A stretch of 40,749 bases of DNA from an uncultured Alphaproteobacteria bacterium. GTDB lineage: Bacteria > Pseudomonadota > Alphaproteobacteria > HIMB59 > GCA-002718135. The position numbers were made by a program, and so were the translations under genes. Where the stretch lies: contig CACNHT010000012.1 of the NCBI GenBank assembly GCA_902620285.1, positions 1-40,749 of the forward strand, given 5' to 3'. The notes under the pieces were generated by a model that worked only from the letters and a program-made list of their open reading frames with translations, made no database searches and had not been told where the DNA came from. Below are positions 8,734 to 17,671 of the stretch, piece after piece (position 1 is the stretch's first letter; each line of letters starts with the position of its first letter).

Positions 8734-9649
8734 TTTAATATTTTTTTTATTTATATTTTCTTGTAATGAATTAGATCTTAATAATGTTTCTGATGTTGTA
8801 GAAAATAGCACAAACAAAATAGAAGAAATAATTGATAATACAAAAGTAGATAAAAAAGAAAAAAATCTATCAAATAATAAACAAACAAAAGATAATATTT
8901 TTTATTATGTTGGTGAACCCTATTTCATTGAAGGAGTTAGTTATACTCCAGAGGAAAATTATAATTATTCAGAAATTGGACTTTCTTCTTTTTATGGTAA
9001 GGAATTACATAATATTAAAACTGTAAACAATGATATAAATAAAGTTACTGAGTTACTTGGTAGACATAAAACATTACCTATACCAAGTATGGTTAAGGTC
9101 ACTAACCTGGATAATGGACTTTCAATAAATGTAAAAATAATAGATAGACATGATGATAATGCAGTTATTATTCAGGTTTCAAGAAAAGTTGCACAACTAC
9201 TTGGATTTTATAAATCTAAAATAGCTACTGTAAAGGTAGAAATACTCTCTGATGCTAGTAAACAATGGAAGAGTGTTGCAAATTCATTAAATGAAGAAAA
9301 TTTTAATGAAACTATCTCTTCTGCACCAACAGATATTGTATCTATTGAAGAAATTGATGAAATTATCGATACTAATGATGATGCCACTAAAATTACAGAA
9401 GAACCAATTGAACTTAAATCAGAAAAAATAACTGACTTTAAATTATATTTAAGAGTAACTGGGTTTGAAAACTATGAGAGTATTCGATCAGTATTAGATA
9501 ATTATGATAATAATCTAGAATATACTTCTGAAAAAAATAATTCCAAATATGACGTAATTATTGGTCCCTTAGAAAATACAGAAGCAAATAATTTGGTTTC
9601 ATACTTTATCTCAAAAGGTTATAAGGAGACTGAAATTCTTATTGAATAA
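8714..9649 (+). CDS. rlpA: RlpA-like septal lytic transglycosylase lipoprotein with SPOR domain
   Basis: The gene starts at a GTG. It encodes 311 residues with a lipoprotein signal (FLFIFSC, acylated Cys17), a charged linker, a double-psi beta-barrel domain (about 87–180) and a C-terminal SPOR-like domain (about 242–311) that would bind denuded septal glycan. The barrel is divergent. Compared with the P. aeruginosa RlpA triad Glu-His-Asp, this protein has D107, H118 and D144 at identical spacing (11 and 26 residues), so the catalytic glutamate is an aspartate. GRHKTLPIPSMVKVTNL matches the family block well. The alphaproteobacterial order rlpA–dac–tmk supports the call. It overlaps mltB. Confidence 0.88.
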   Translation: MIKYLISLIFFLFIFSCNELDLNNVSDVVENSTNKIEEIIDNTKVDKKEKNLSNNKQTKDNIFYYVGEPYFIEGVSYTPEENYNYSEIGLSSFYGKELHNIKTVNNDINKVTELLGRHKTLPIPSMVKVTNLDNGLSINVKIIDRHDDNAVIIQVSRKVAQLLGFYKSKIATVKVEILSDASKQWKSVANSLNEENFNETISSAPTDIVSIEEIDEIIDTNDDATKITEEPIELKSEKITDFKLYLRVTGFENYESIRSVLDNYDNNLEYTSEKNNSKYDVIIGPLENTEANNLVSYFISKGYKETEILIE

Positions 9650-9684
9650 CAAATAAAGGTCATAATTTAGAATTATTAATATTT

Positions 9685-10818
9685 ATGGTAAAAATTTTTA
9701 GCTTTTTTTTATTTTTTATTATTTCTTTTAAACTTTACGCCATTGATACAAAGGCAGAGCAAGCCATTGTCATTGATTTTGATACAAATGAAGTTCTTTT
9801 TGAAAAAAATTCTAATGCAAAAGTAATTCCTGCCTCAATGACTAAAATTATGACTGTTTACGTTGCATTTGATAGAATAAAGAATACAAATTTTGCAATT
9901 GCTAATGAATGTAAAGTTTCACCTAAGGCTTACAAAAAGGGAGGCTCCAGAACATTTTTAGAGATAGATGATAATGTAACAGTTGATGATTTATTAAAAG
10001 GTATAATTGTTCAATCTGGTAATGATGCTTCTATAGCTTTGGCAGAATGTTTAGGAGGTACCGAAGAAGATTTTACTAAACTAATGAATGTTTATGCAGA
10101 ACGCTTAGGAATGACAAATACAAATTTTGTTAATTCCTCTGGCTGGCCTGACGATAATCATTATTCCTCTGTCAAAGATATTGCAATTCTTTCAAATGCA
10201 ATAATTAGAGATTTTCCAAATCTTTATACATATTTCAAAATGGAAGAATTTACTTATAATGATATTACTCAACCAAATAGAAATAAACTTTTATATGAAG
10301 TCCAAGGAGCTGATGGTTTAAAAACAGGTTTTACAAAAGAATCTGGATGGGGAATTGCTGCTACAGCTTTAAGGAATGATAGAAGGATTACAGTTGTTAT
10401 AAACGGAACAAACAGCTCAAGATCAAGGTTAAATGAGTCATCTAATTTAATAAATTGGGCATTTAATCAAACTTCTCAACAAACTTTAGTTGAAAAAGAT
10501 CAATTTATTAAAGAAGTAGATGTATGGCTGGGTAGTGAGAGTAGTATTAATTTAATTAGTGCTCAAAAATTAGTATCAACATTATCATTTGATCAAATTC
10601 AATTAATGAATTCATCTATTGAATATACGAAACCTATTTCTGCTCCAATAAAAAAAGGTGAAGAATTAGGAAAATTAATAATTGATATAAATGGAAAGCC
10701 AAAAATAGAAATAGCCCTTATTGCCGAAAAAGACGTATCTGAAATCAATCCTTTATTTAAAGTTTTTGCTGCAGCAAAATACTTAATTTTTGGAAGAAGT
10801 TTAGATGAAATCAAATAA
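9685..10818 (+). CDS. dacC: D-alanyl-D-alanine carboxypeptidase (PBP5/6 family)
   Basis: This 377-residue penicillin-binding protein has an N-terminal signal peptide (about 1–20). It trims the terminal D-Ala from peptidoglycan pentapeptides in the periplasm. All three serine-acyl-enzyme motifs are present: S51-M-T-K54, SGN at 111–113 and KTG at 213–215. A PBP5-type C-terminal beta domain (about 275–350) follows. The extreme C-terminus has the hydrophobic/basic character of an amphipathic membrane anchor. It follows rlpA by 35 bases and overlaps the tmk start by 14 bases. The exact paralogue letter (DacA or DacC) cannot be fixed from sequence alone. Confidence 0.94.
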   Translation: MVKIFSFFLFFIISFKLYAIDTKAEQAIVIDFDTNEVLFEKNSNAKVIPASMTKIMTVYVAFDRIKNTNFAIANECKVSPKAYKKGGSRTFLEIDDNVTVDDLLKGIIVQSGNDASIALAECLGGTEEDFTKLMNVYAERLGMTNTNFVNSSGWPDDNHYSSVKDIAILSNAIIRDFPNLYTYFKMEEFTYNDITQPNRNKLLYEVQGADGLKTGFTKESGWGIAATALRNDRRITVVINGTNSSRSRLNESSNLINWAFNQTSQQTLVEKDQFIKEVDVWLGSESSINLISAQKLVSTLSFDQIQLMNSSIEYTKPISAPIKKGEELGKLIIDINGKPKIEIALIAEKDVSEINPLFKVFAAAKYLIFGRSLDEIK

Positions 10819-11416
10819 AGGTTTATTTATTAGTTTTGAAGGACCTGAAGCTAGTGGAAAGTCATCTCAAATATTACTATTATCAAAATATTTTAAAAAA
10901 AATCATATTCCTTTTATTATTTCCAGAGAACCCGGAGGTACTGATTTTGCAGAAAAATTAAGAAAATTAATTTTAGATAATCGATCCACAATTAATAATT
11001 TAGAAGAATTGCTTCTTCTTATGGCAGCTAGGTCAAACCATATTAATGAAGTTATTATTCCTAATCTAAAAAAAGGTAAAATAGTCATTTCAGATCGATA
11101 TGCAGATTCCTCTTTTGTCTATCAAGGATATGTAAACAAATTTGGTATTAAAAAAGCTCAAAAACTACATAAAGATCTTTTAAATAATTTCTTTCCTGAT
11201 TATACTTTTATTTTTAAAATTAACCCAAAAGAAATAATAAAACGACTAAAACAAAGGAAAGTTAAAAATAAGTACGATAAATCTAACTTATTATTTCATC
11301 AAACAGTAATCCAAGGTTACAAAAAAATAGCAAATCCCAAAAGATACATTATGGTTGATGCATCATTGTCTAAAGATATTATTCACAAAAATATTATTAA
11401 AAAATTAAAATTATAG
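10805..11416 (+). CDS. tmk: Thymidylate kinase
   Basis: This 203-residue enzyme phosphorylates dTMP to dTDP with ATP in the cytoplasm. The P-loop is E12-GPEASGKSS (residues 12–21). The SREPGGT block binds dTMP and the DR(Y) motif appears as SDRYADSSFVYQG. The lid segment is lysine/arginine-rich (KRLKQRKVKNKYDK). Length is typical. The start codon lies inside the carboxypeptidase 3' end and the next gene starts 3 bases after the stop, so the unit is co-transcribed. Confidence 0.96.
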   Translation: MKSNKGLFISFEGPEASGKSSQILLLSKYFKKNHIPFIISREPGGTDFAEKLRKLILDNRSTINNLEELLLLMAARSNHINEVIIPNLKKGKIVISDRYADSSFVYQGYVNKFGIKKAQKLHKDLLNNFFPDYTFIFKINPKEIIKRLKQRKVKNKYDKSNLLFHQTVIQGYKKIANPKRYIMVDASLSKDIIHKNIIKKLKL

Positions 11417-11419
11417 TTA

Positions 11420-12403
11420 ATGGTTAAATTAATAGGTTTTGAAAAAGAGTATAGTGATCTTCTTAATAGATACAAATCAAATAACCTTCCTAATTCAATT
11501 TTAATTCATGGTTTAAGAGGTATAGGTAAAAGAACTTTTCTCAACAAATTAGTAAAAAATATTCTAAATATAGAATTTAAAGATAATAATGTGAATCATC
11601 ATTTCAATTTATTTAACAATAATACACATCCAAATATAAAAATAATTGAAAAAGAAATTGATAGCAAAACTGGAAAAATTAAATCTAATATAACAATTGA
11701 TCAAATTAGAAGATTAAAAATATTTTTAAATTCAACATCAATAATTCAAAATTCTTCAAAAATAGTTATCGTTGATTCTGCTGATTATTTAAACATCAGT
11801 TCAGCAAATAGTATGCTCAAGATTTTGGAAGAACCAAATGAAAACACCTATATCTTTTTAATATCAAACCAAATTTCATTAATTTTGCCTACAATCAGAT
11901 CAAGATGTTTAAAAATTAAATTTAATACTCATAATTTAACTAATTTTACTAATATAATTAAAGATAATATTGACGAAATATCTAATGAAGAAATAAATTT
12001 TTACTTTGAATTAACGTACGGATCACCAGGAACCACTATTCTATATTATAATAATGATTTCTTGGATATTTTTCAATTATCAATTAAATGTCTTTTATCT
12101 AATGATCTAGATGATGATAAAATAAAATTATCTAATATTTTATCAAAACTTACTAATGATGAATTTAATAATTATTTATCAATGCTTAAATTTATTCTAA
12201 TTGTTGCTAATAAGCTAAAAGTAAACAAAGATGATAAAAGTTTTGTTAATATACCAAATTATCTAGAGTTAGAGTCTTTATCAACGAATCTTACTAAAAA
12301 AAATCTTATTGATAGATTTGATTATTTAACTAATAACCAAAAAGAATTATTTAGTTTAAATCTTGATAAAAAAATATTTATATTAAATTTTTTAACTCAA
12401 TAA
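11420..12403 (+). CDS. holB: DNA polymerase III delta' subunit (clamp loader)
   Basis: This 327-residue AAA+ protein belongs to the DnaX/HolB clamp-loader family. It has a P-loop-like segment HGLRGIGKRT (30–39), the sensor-containing block NSMLKILEEPNENTYIFLIS, and TIRSRC, the conserved SRC motif. No zinc-binding cysteine cluster is seen. Delta' stabilises the clamp-loading complex and opens the beta ring together with delta. The tmk–holB–metG–tatD order is conserved in alphaproteobacteria, which separates this from DnaX. It starts 3 bases after tmk. Confidence 0.92.
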   Translation: MVKLIGFEKEYSDLLNRYKSNNLPNSILIHGLRGIGKRTFLNKLVKNILNIEFKDNNVNHHFNLFNNNTHPNIKIIEKEIDSKTGKIKSNITIDQIRRLKIFLNSTSIIQNSSKIVIVDSADYLNISSANSMLKILEEPNENTYIFLISNQISLILPTIRSRCLKIKFNTHNLTNFTNIIKDNIDEISNEEINFYFELTYGSPGTTILYYNNDFLDIFQLSIKCLLSNDLDDDKIKLSNILSKLTNDEFNNYLSMLKFILIVANKLKVNKDDKSFVNIPNYLELESLSTNLTKKNLIDRFDYLTNNQKELFSLNLDKKIFILNFLTQ

Positions 12404-12404
12404 A

Positions 12405-13925
12405 ATGAATTTTTATATAACTACTCCAATTTATTACACTAATGATATTCCTCATATAGGTCATGCCTATACAAGTATAGCTTGCGATATTATTGCGCGA
12501 TATAATAAATTATTAGGAAACAATGTATTCTTTTTAACAGGTACAGATGAACATGGGCAAAAAGTAGAAAAAGCTGCTATTAATTCAAATTTAAAACCTA
12601 AAGAATTCGTCGATAAACTTTCAGTTAATTTTATTAATTTAATACCTTTTTTAGGATGTGAAATAGATGACTTTATAAGAACTACTGAAGAAAGACATAT
12701 TAAAGCTTCTCAAGAACTTTGGAAGCAATTAGAAAAAAATAATCAAATATATCTTTCAAATTATGAAGGTTGGTACTCAGTTAGAGATGAAGCATTTTAT
12801 TTGGAAAATGAATTAAAAAAGATTGATGGTAAATATGTGACAGATAATGGATCGCCTGTAGAGTGGGTCAAAGAGGAGAGTTATTTTTTTAAGCTTTCAG
12901 AATGGCAAGATAAGTTGATCAATTATTATGAAAAAAATCCAGAATCAATCCTACCTAAAACGCGATATAATGAAGTATTAAGTTTTATAAAAGGTGGATT
13001 AAAAGATCTGTCTATTTCAAGAACAACTTTTAATTGGGGAGTGCCTGTTCCAAATAATTCTAAGCATGTGATGTATGTTTGGATTGATGCATTATGTAAC
13101 TACCTAACCGCAATTGGTTATTCAGATACAAAAAATAATAATTATAAGAAATTTTGGCCTGCAACACATATTGTAGGAAAAGATATATTAAGATTTCATG
13201 CTGTTTATTGGCCAGCTTTTTTAATGGCTGCAGGTATCGAGCCTCCTAAAAGAATATTTGCACATGGGTGGTGGACAAATGAAGGACAAAAAATTTCTAA
13301 ATCACTTGGTAATGTCATCGATCCTTACGAAATTATTAATGAATATGGGTTGGATCAAATAAGATTTTTTTTATTTAGAGAAGTACCTTTTGGGAATGAT
13401 GGAGATTTTTCAAAAAAAGCAATCGCAAATAGAATTAACGCAGATTTATCGAATAATTTTGGTAATTTAGTACAAAGGATTTCATCATTTGCTGTAAAAA
13501 ATAATGATTCTTTACTAAAACCAGTGAAAAATTTAACCAATGAAGATCAGGATTTAATTAATATTTTTCAAAATAAATTTGATGAATATTGTAAATTTAT
13601 GAATAATCAACAAATTGATAGAGCAATCAAATCTGTCTTGGAGTTAATATCTGCTGGTAACGCATATGTTGATACTCAAGCACCATGGACACTAAAAAAA
13701 ACAAATAAAATTAGAATGGAAGAAGTTTTATATATTGTTACAAATATAATTATTAAATCAGCTATAATGCTCTATCCAATTATACCAACTAGTTCTAAAA
13801 AAATACTTAATATTTTTAACTATAATATGGACAATAATAAATTTGAGAACTTCACTAAACTAATTAATCAAAATATAAAAATAAATAATCCAGAACCAAT
13901 ATTTCCAAGAATATTGAATGATTGA
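12405..13925 (+). CDS. metG: Methionyl-tRNA synthetase
   Basis: This 506-residue class I aminoacyl-tRNA synthetase charges tRNA-Met. The HIGH motif is exact at 17–20, and the KMSKS loop reads KISKS at 296–300, a common variant. The connective region lacks the CxxC zinc knuckles and there is no C-terminal tRNA-binding (Trbp111) extension, as in the short MetG forms of alphaproteobacteria. The ATG lies one base after the holB stop, and the 3' end overlaps tatD by 8 bases. Confidence 0.97.
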   Translation: MNFYITTPIYYTNDIPHIGHAYTSIACDIIARYNKLLGNNVFFLTGTDEHGQKVEKAAINSNLKPKEFVDKLSVNFINLIPFLGCEIDDFIRTTEERHIKASQELWKQLEKNNQIYLSNYEGWYSVRDEAFYLENELKKIDGKYVTDNGSPVEWVKEESYFFKLSEWQDKLINYYEKNPESILPKTRYNEVLSFIKGGLKDLSISRTTFNWGVPVPNNSKHVMYVWIDALCNYLTAIGYSDTKNNNYKKFWPATHIVGKDILRFHAVYWPAFLMAAGIEPPKRIFAHGWWTNEGQKISKSLGNVIDPYEIINEYGLDQIRFFLFREVPFGNDGDFSKKAIANRINADLSNNFGNLVQRISSFAVKNNDSLLKPVKNLTNEDQDLINIFQNKFDEYCKFMNNQQIDRAIKSVLELISAGNAYVDTQAPWTLKKTNKIRMEEVLYIVTNIIIKSAIMLYPIIPTSSKKILNIFNYNMDNNKFENFTKLINQNIKINNPEPIFPRILND

Positions 13926-14700
13926 CTCACATTGTCATTTAAATTTTAAGAAATTATCAGATAATTTTGAGAATATAATTAATAACTCCAAAAAAAATAA
14001 TATTAGCTCAATATTATCAATCAATACCAATCCTGAGGATTTTCAGGATCATTTAAATCTAATAAAAAATTATAATTCTATTTATCTTTCATATGGACTT
14101 CACCCAAGTGATGTTCAATCAATGAACCAAATTGAATTACAAAACTTTGATCAATACTGTAATAATGAAAAAGTAATAGGAATAGGTGAAACAGGCATTG
14201 ACCTGTATCATAATGATCAATTTCTCAAAGAACAAACACAAGTATTTGAAACACATATTGAAGCTTCAATAAAGCATTCACTACCAATTATCATTCATCA
14301 AAGAAATTCTGAAAAAGAAATAGTAGATATTTTAAAAAATTATAAATCAAATAATTTAAAATTAATTTTTCACTGTTTTACCGGTTCTAATCAATTACTA
14401 AATTTTTGTTTAGAGAATAACTACTACATTTCTATTTCTGGAATAATTACATTTAAAAATGCATCAAGTTTAAGAGATATAATTAAGAATGCTCCTTTAG
14501 ATTCTATACTTATAGAAACTGATAGTCCTTTTTTAGCACCTGAGCCAATGAGGGGTAAAGTAAATGAACCATCTTTTGTAAAATATACAGCTGAATATTT
14601 AGCAAAATTTTTTAAATTATCCTTAGAAGAATTTGAAAAAATCACTGATAATAATTTTTTTAATTTGTTTACGAAAGCTAAAAGAGATAATTATCTGTAA
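13918..14700 (+). CDS. tatD: TatD-family metal-dependent hydrolase / DNase
   Basis: This 260-residue TIM-barrel hydrolase has the TatD metal ligands: H5 and H7 in DSHCH, the glutamate in GETGIDLY, histidines in IIHQRN and FHCFTG, and the aspartate in ETDSPFLAP. TatD proteins act as 3'–5' exonucleases or deoxyribonucleases in DNA quality control. This copy is of the YcfH/MetG-linked type. It overlaps metG by 8 bases and its stop shares a TAATG with the next gene. Confidence 0.94.
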   Translation: MIDSHCHLNFKKLSDNFENIINNSKKNNISSILSINTNPEDFQDHLNLIKNYNSIYLSYGLHPSDVQSMNQIELQNFDQYCNNEKVIGIGETGIDLYHNDQFLKEQTQVFETHIEASIKHSLPIIIHQRNSEKEIVDILKNYKSNNLKLIFHCFTGSNQLLNFCLENNYYISISGIITFKNASSLRDIIKNAPLDSILIETDSPFLAPEPMRGKVNEPSFVKYTAEYLAKFFKLSLEEFEKITDNNFFNLFTKAKRDNYL

Positions 14701-15452
14701 TGAAAATAACAATTTTAGGTTGTGGAGGATCTTTTGGATCACCTTTAGCGTGGAATAGACATGGAAATATTGATCTTGAAAATAAAAGAAATTTTCGAAC
14801 AAGATCATCTGTACTTATCGAATATAAAAATACAAATATTTTAATTGATACTAGTCCAGATCTTAGACAGCAACTTTATAATGCTAAATGTACAAATATT
14901 GATGCGGTACTTTATACTCATATTCATTCTGATCACACATCAGGAGTGCCTGATATGAGAGCTATGTCTTTAATAAACAAAAAAATTATACCTGCATATA
15001 TGCCAAAAGAAATGATTCCTGAGATGGAGACAAGTTATAAATATATATTTAAAGGAGAAAAAGATTATTTACCATTTATGGAAATTAAAGAATTAGATTC
15101 TAGTGTAAATTTTAAGAACGTAAATATTGAAACATTTAAACATAATCACGGGTCAATTGATGTTCAAACATACAAGATTGGAAATTTTGCATATTCTACA
15201 GATTTAAAAAAATTTTATAATCAAGATATTGATAAATTAAAAAATCTAGACTTATGGATAGTTGGTTTATTAAGACAAGATACTCATCCTGCTCATGCTG
15301 GATTTGATCAAATAATGGATTTCATTTCATATATTAAACCTAAACAAACTATTTTTACTCATATGACAGCTTTACTTGATGAAAAAGAATTAATAACAAA
15401 GTGCCCACCAAATGTTAAACCTGGATATGATGGTATGATTATTGAATTATGA
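14700..15452 (+). CDS. MBL-fold metallo-hydrolase (PhnP-like)
   Basis: This 250-residue metallo-beta-lactamase-fold hydrolase has the metal motif THIHSDHTSG (H74, H76, D78, H79). It opens with LGCGGSFGSP, the start signature of the PhnP/phosphodiesterase-like group. Further ligands are H in KHNHGS, D in YSTDLK and H in THMT. Family members hydrolyse cyclic phosphodiesters or related substrates; the true substrate here is unknown. It follows tatD with a one-base overlap, the usual alphaproteobacterial arrangement, and overlaps the next gene by 4 bases (ATGA). Confidence 0.88.
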   Translation: MKITILGCGGSFGSPLAWNRHGNIDLENKRNFRTRSSVLIEYKNTNILIDTSPDLRQQLYNAKCTNIDAVLYTHIHSDHTSGVPDMRAMSLINKKIIPAYMPKEMIPEMETSYKYIFKGEKDYLPFMEIKELDSSVNFKNVNIETFKHNHGSIDVQTYKIGNFAYSTDLKKFYNQDIDKLKNLDLWIVGLLRQDTHPAHAGFDQIMDFISYIKPKQTIFTHMTALLDEKELITKCPPNVKPGYDGMIIEL

Positions 15453-16384
15453 AGCCGGTATCAATTGGTTGCATAGGAATTGGAAATGTTGGATCAAATC
15501 TTACAAATAATTTATTAAAAACAAATAACAATGTATTTGTGTATGATAATAATAATCAATCTTATTCAAGATTAAAAAATTTAAAAAACAAGCCTTGTAA
15601 AACATTAAAAGAATTAACTGAAAAGAGTGATATTATAATAACGTGTCTACCTTCACCAAAAGCAGTAAGCAAAGTTCTAAAAATCATATTAAAATATTTA
15701 ACTAAAAAACATATCTGGATTGAGATGAGCACTACAGATAAAAATGATATGATTAGCTTATCCAAAAAAGTAATTTCTAAAGGTGGGAGAGTATTAGAAT
15801 GTCCAATTACTGGAGGAGAACATAGAGCTAAATCAGGAAATATATCTATTCTTGCTGCAGGTAAAAAATCAACTTTCAAAAAATGTTTTCCAATTTTATC
15901 ATTGCTTGGTCATGAAATTTTATATTGTGGAAATATTGGAAATGCTTCAATATTAAAAGTAATTACAAATTATTTAGCATCATTACATTTAGTAGGTATA
16001 GGTGAAGCTTTGAGTGTTGCAAAAAAAAATAAAATTGACTTGGGTTTAACGTACAAAGCTATAAAAATAAGCTCTGGAAATAGTTTTGTTAATGAAACTG
16101 AAACAAAGGTGATACTTGGAGGTAGTTATGATGTTGGTTTTACAATGGATCTAGTCAATAAAGATATAAATCTTTTTAATAAACTTGGAAAAAATATAAA
16201 ATTAGAACTAGGAAATTATCTAAGTAAAAAATTTAAACTTGGTATGAAAATTTTAGGGGAAAGGTCATTTAGTACTAGTATTATTAAATTAATTGAAAAA
16301 GATGCTAAAATTAGATTAAGAGCCAAAAATTTCCCAAAACAATTAATTGATAAACAAAAAAAACAAAAAGGTGTAGAAGTATAG
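15449..16384 (+). CDS. NAD(P)-dependent 3-hydroxyisobutyrate dehydrogenase-family oxidoreductase
   Basis: This 311-residue beta-hydroxyacid dehydrogenase has the Rossmann motif G10-I-G12-N-V-G15. The substrate-binding block is ECPITGGEHRAKSG (117–130). The catalytic K170 sits in the conserved K-x3-N spacing with N174. Relatives oxidise 3-hydroxyisobutyrate, tartronate semialdehyde or 6-phosphogluconate-like substrates. P-I-T-G-G in place of the usual P-V/M-S-G-G leaves the substrate open. It overlaps the MBL gene by ATGA and precedes an SMP-30 lactonase by one base, suggesting a hydroxyacid or sugar-acid pathway. Confidence 0.85.
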   Translation: MKPVSIGCIGIGNVGSNLTNNLLKTNNNVFVYDNNNQSYSRLKNLKNKPCKTLKELTEKSDIIITCLPSPKAVSKVLKIILKYLTKKHIWIEMSTTDKNDMISLSKKVISKGGRVLECPITGGEHRAKSGNISILAAGKKSTFKKCFPILSLLGHEILYCGNIGNASILKVITNYLASLHLVGIGEALSVAKKNKIDLGLTYKAIKISSGNSFVNETETKVILGGSYDVGFTMDLVNKDINLFNKLGKNIKLELGNYLSKKFKLGMKILGERSFSTSIIKLIEKDAKIRLRAKNFPKQLIDKQKKQKGVEV

Positions 16385-16385
16385 T

Positions 16386-17339
16386 ATGTCAAAAAAAAAA
16401 TTACTACCTGCAGAGTTAGATCCAAGAAATCCAAGTTATGCTTACAAAAATAAATATAATGAACATGTAGAAAATACTGATCAATTCAATAATTATGTTA
16501 AGTCTGCTGAGGTTAAAAAAATTTTTTCGGGAATGTTATGGGGAGAAGGACCTGCTTATATTCCTCATCTAGATACATTAGTCTGGAGTGATATACCAAA
16601 TAACAGAATGCTAAAGTTATCAAATGATTTAGTATCTGAATATAAAAATCCCTCCAACTATTGTAATGGAAATACTATTGATAAAGATGAGAATGTAATT
16701 TCTTGTTCACATGGAGGAAGATGTATCTATAAAACTAATGATAATTTAGAAGTGGAAGTGTTAGTTGATAGTTATAATGGTAAGAGACTTAACTCTCCAA
16801 ATGATCTATTTGTTAAATCGGATGATACAATTTGGTTTACAGATCCACCTTATGGTATTCTATCAGATTATGAGGGATATCCTGGCAAGCAAGAATATGG
16901 TGGTTGTAATGTGTTTTCTTTTGATCCTAAACTAAATACTTTAAAAGTTATGATTGAGGACCTTGATAGACCAAATGGAATTGCCATTTCTCCAGATGAA
17001 AAAAAATTATATGTTGCAGATACTGGAGAAAATATCAAACACTTGTATGTTTATGATATGATTGATGGATTACCCATTAACAGAAAATTAATTTATGATT
17101 TTAAACCCTTTTTCTCCGATGGTTTTAGATGTGATAAAGATGGTAATGTTTGGACAAGTGCGGGAAAAGCAATTAAATGTTTTAATCCTCAAAACGAATT
17201 AATTGGGCAACTTATAATTCCTGAATTAGTATCAAATTTAGAATTTGGAGGAGTGGAAGGAAATATTTTGTACATAACGGCTACAACTAGTTTATATTCC
17301 ATAGAATTAAATCAACAAGGTGCCAGATTTTATGAATAA
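16386..17339 (+). CDS. SMP-30/gluconolactonase-family protein
   Basis: This 317-residue six-bladed beta-propeller belongs to the SMP-30/gluconolactonase/LRE family, whose members hydrolyse sugar lactones with a divalent metal. Metal-site segments are visible: GEGPAYIP with the glutamate, NSPNDLFV with the asparagine, and RPNGIAISPDEKKLYVADTG with the asparagine and aspartate. There is no signal peptide, so it is cytoplasmic, unlike the sugar dehydrogenase at 5478–6572. It sits between a hydroxyacid dehydrogenase and a pterin dehydratase in the same run. A lactonase function is plausible but the substrate is not determined. Confidence 0.87.
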   Translation: MSKKKLLPAELDPRNPSYAYKNKYNEHVENTDQFNNYVKSAEVKKIFSGMLWGEGPAYIPHLDTLVWSDIPNNRMLKLSNDLVSEYKNPSNYCNGNTIDKDENVISCSHGGRCIYKTNDNLEVEVLVDSYNGKRLNSPNDLFVKSDDTIWFTDPPYGILSDYEGYPGKQEYGGCNVFSFDPKLNTLKVMIEDLDRPNGIAISPDEKKLYVADTGENIKHLYVYDMIDGLPINRKLIYDFKPFFSDGFRCDKDGNVWTSAGKAIKCFNPQNELIGQLIIPELVSNLEFGGVEGNILYITATTSLYSIELNQQGARFYE

Positions 17340-17667
17340 ACCTTTATCTTCAGGAAAGTGTGAACCATGTAATGGGAATACTCCTAAATTAGATTATCAA
17401 GAAATTAGTAAATTTTTGTCTGAACTCAATGAATGGTCAGTTAATGATAATCAAGAAATGATTTTCAAAAAATTTAAATTTAACAATTTTAAAAAAGCTA
17501 TATCATTTGCTAATGAAGTAGGAGAAGTAGCAGAAAAAGAAGGTCATCATCCCGATATATCAATAGGCTGGGGTTATTGTTTAGTTATGGTCCATACTCA
17601 CGCAATAGAAGGATTATCAGTTAATGATTTTATATTAGCTTCCAAAATTGATTTAATTAAAAGTTAA
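17332..17667 (+). CDS. phhB: Pterin-4a-carbinolamine dehydratase
   Basis: This 111-residue protein (from the ATG at 17332) has the PCD/DCoH signature EGHHPDI and THAIEGLS, giving the three catalytic histidines. The family dehydrates 4a-hydroxytetrahydropterin after aromatic amino-acid hydroxylation; many bacterial copies serve other pterin or molybdopterin roles. A GTG four codons upstream (17320) is an alternative start. I prefer the ATG because MNKPLSSGKCEPC matches the common beginning of alphaproteobacterial homologues. It overlaps the lactonase-like gene by 8 bases. No phenylalanine hydroxylase is seen in the window. Confidence 0.92.
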   Translation: MNKPLSSGKCEPCNGNTPKLDYQEISKFLSELNEWSVNDNQEMIFKKFKFNNFKKAISFANEVGEVAEKEGHHPDISIGWGYCLVMVHTHAIEGLSVNDFILASKIDLIKS

Positions 17668-17671
17668 TTTA

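Noticed and set aside
13290..13304. KISKS instead of KMSKS in methionyl-tRNA synthetase
   Set aside because: Isoleucine at this position is a frequent natural variant and does not indicate loss of function.
17320..17331. GTG start for the pterin dehydratase
   Set aside because: It adds only four residues; the ATG at 17332 gives the usual family N-terminus and a smaller overlap.
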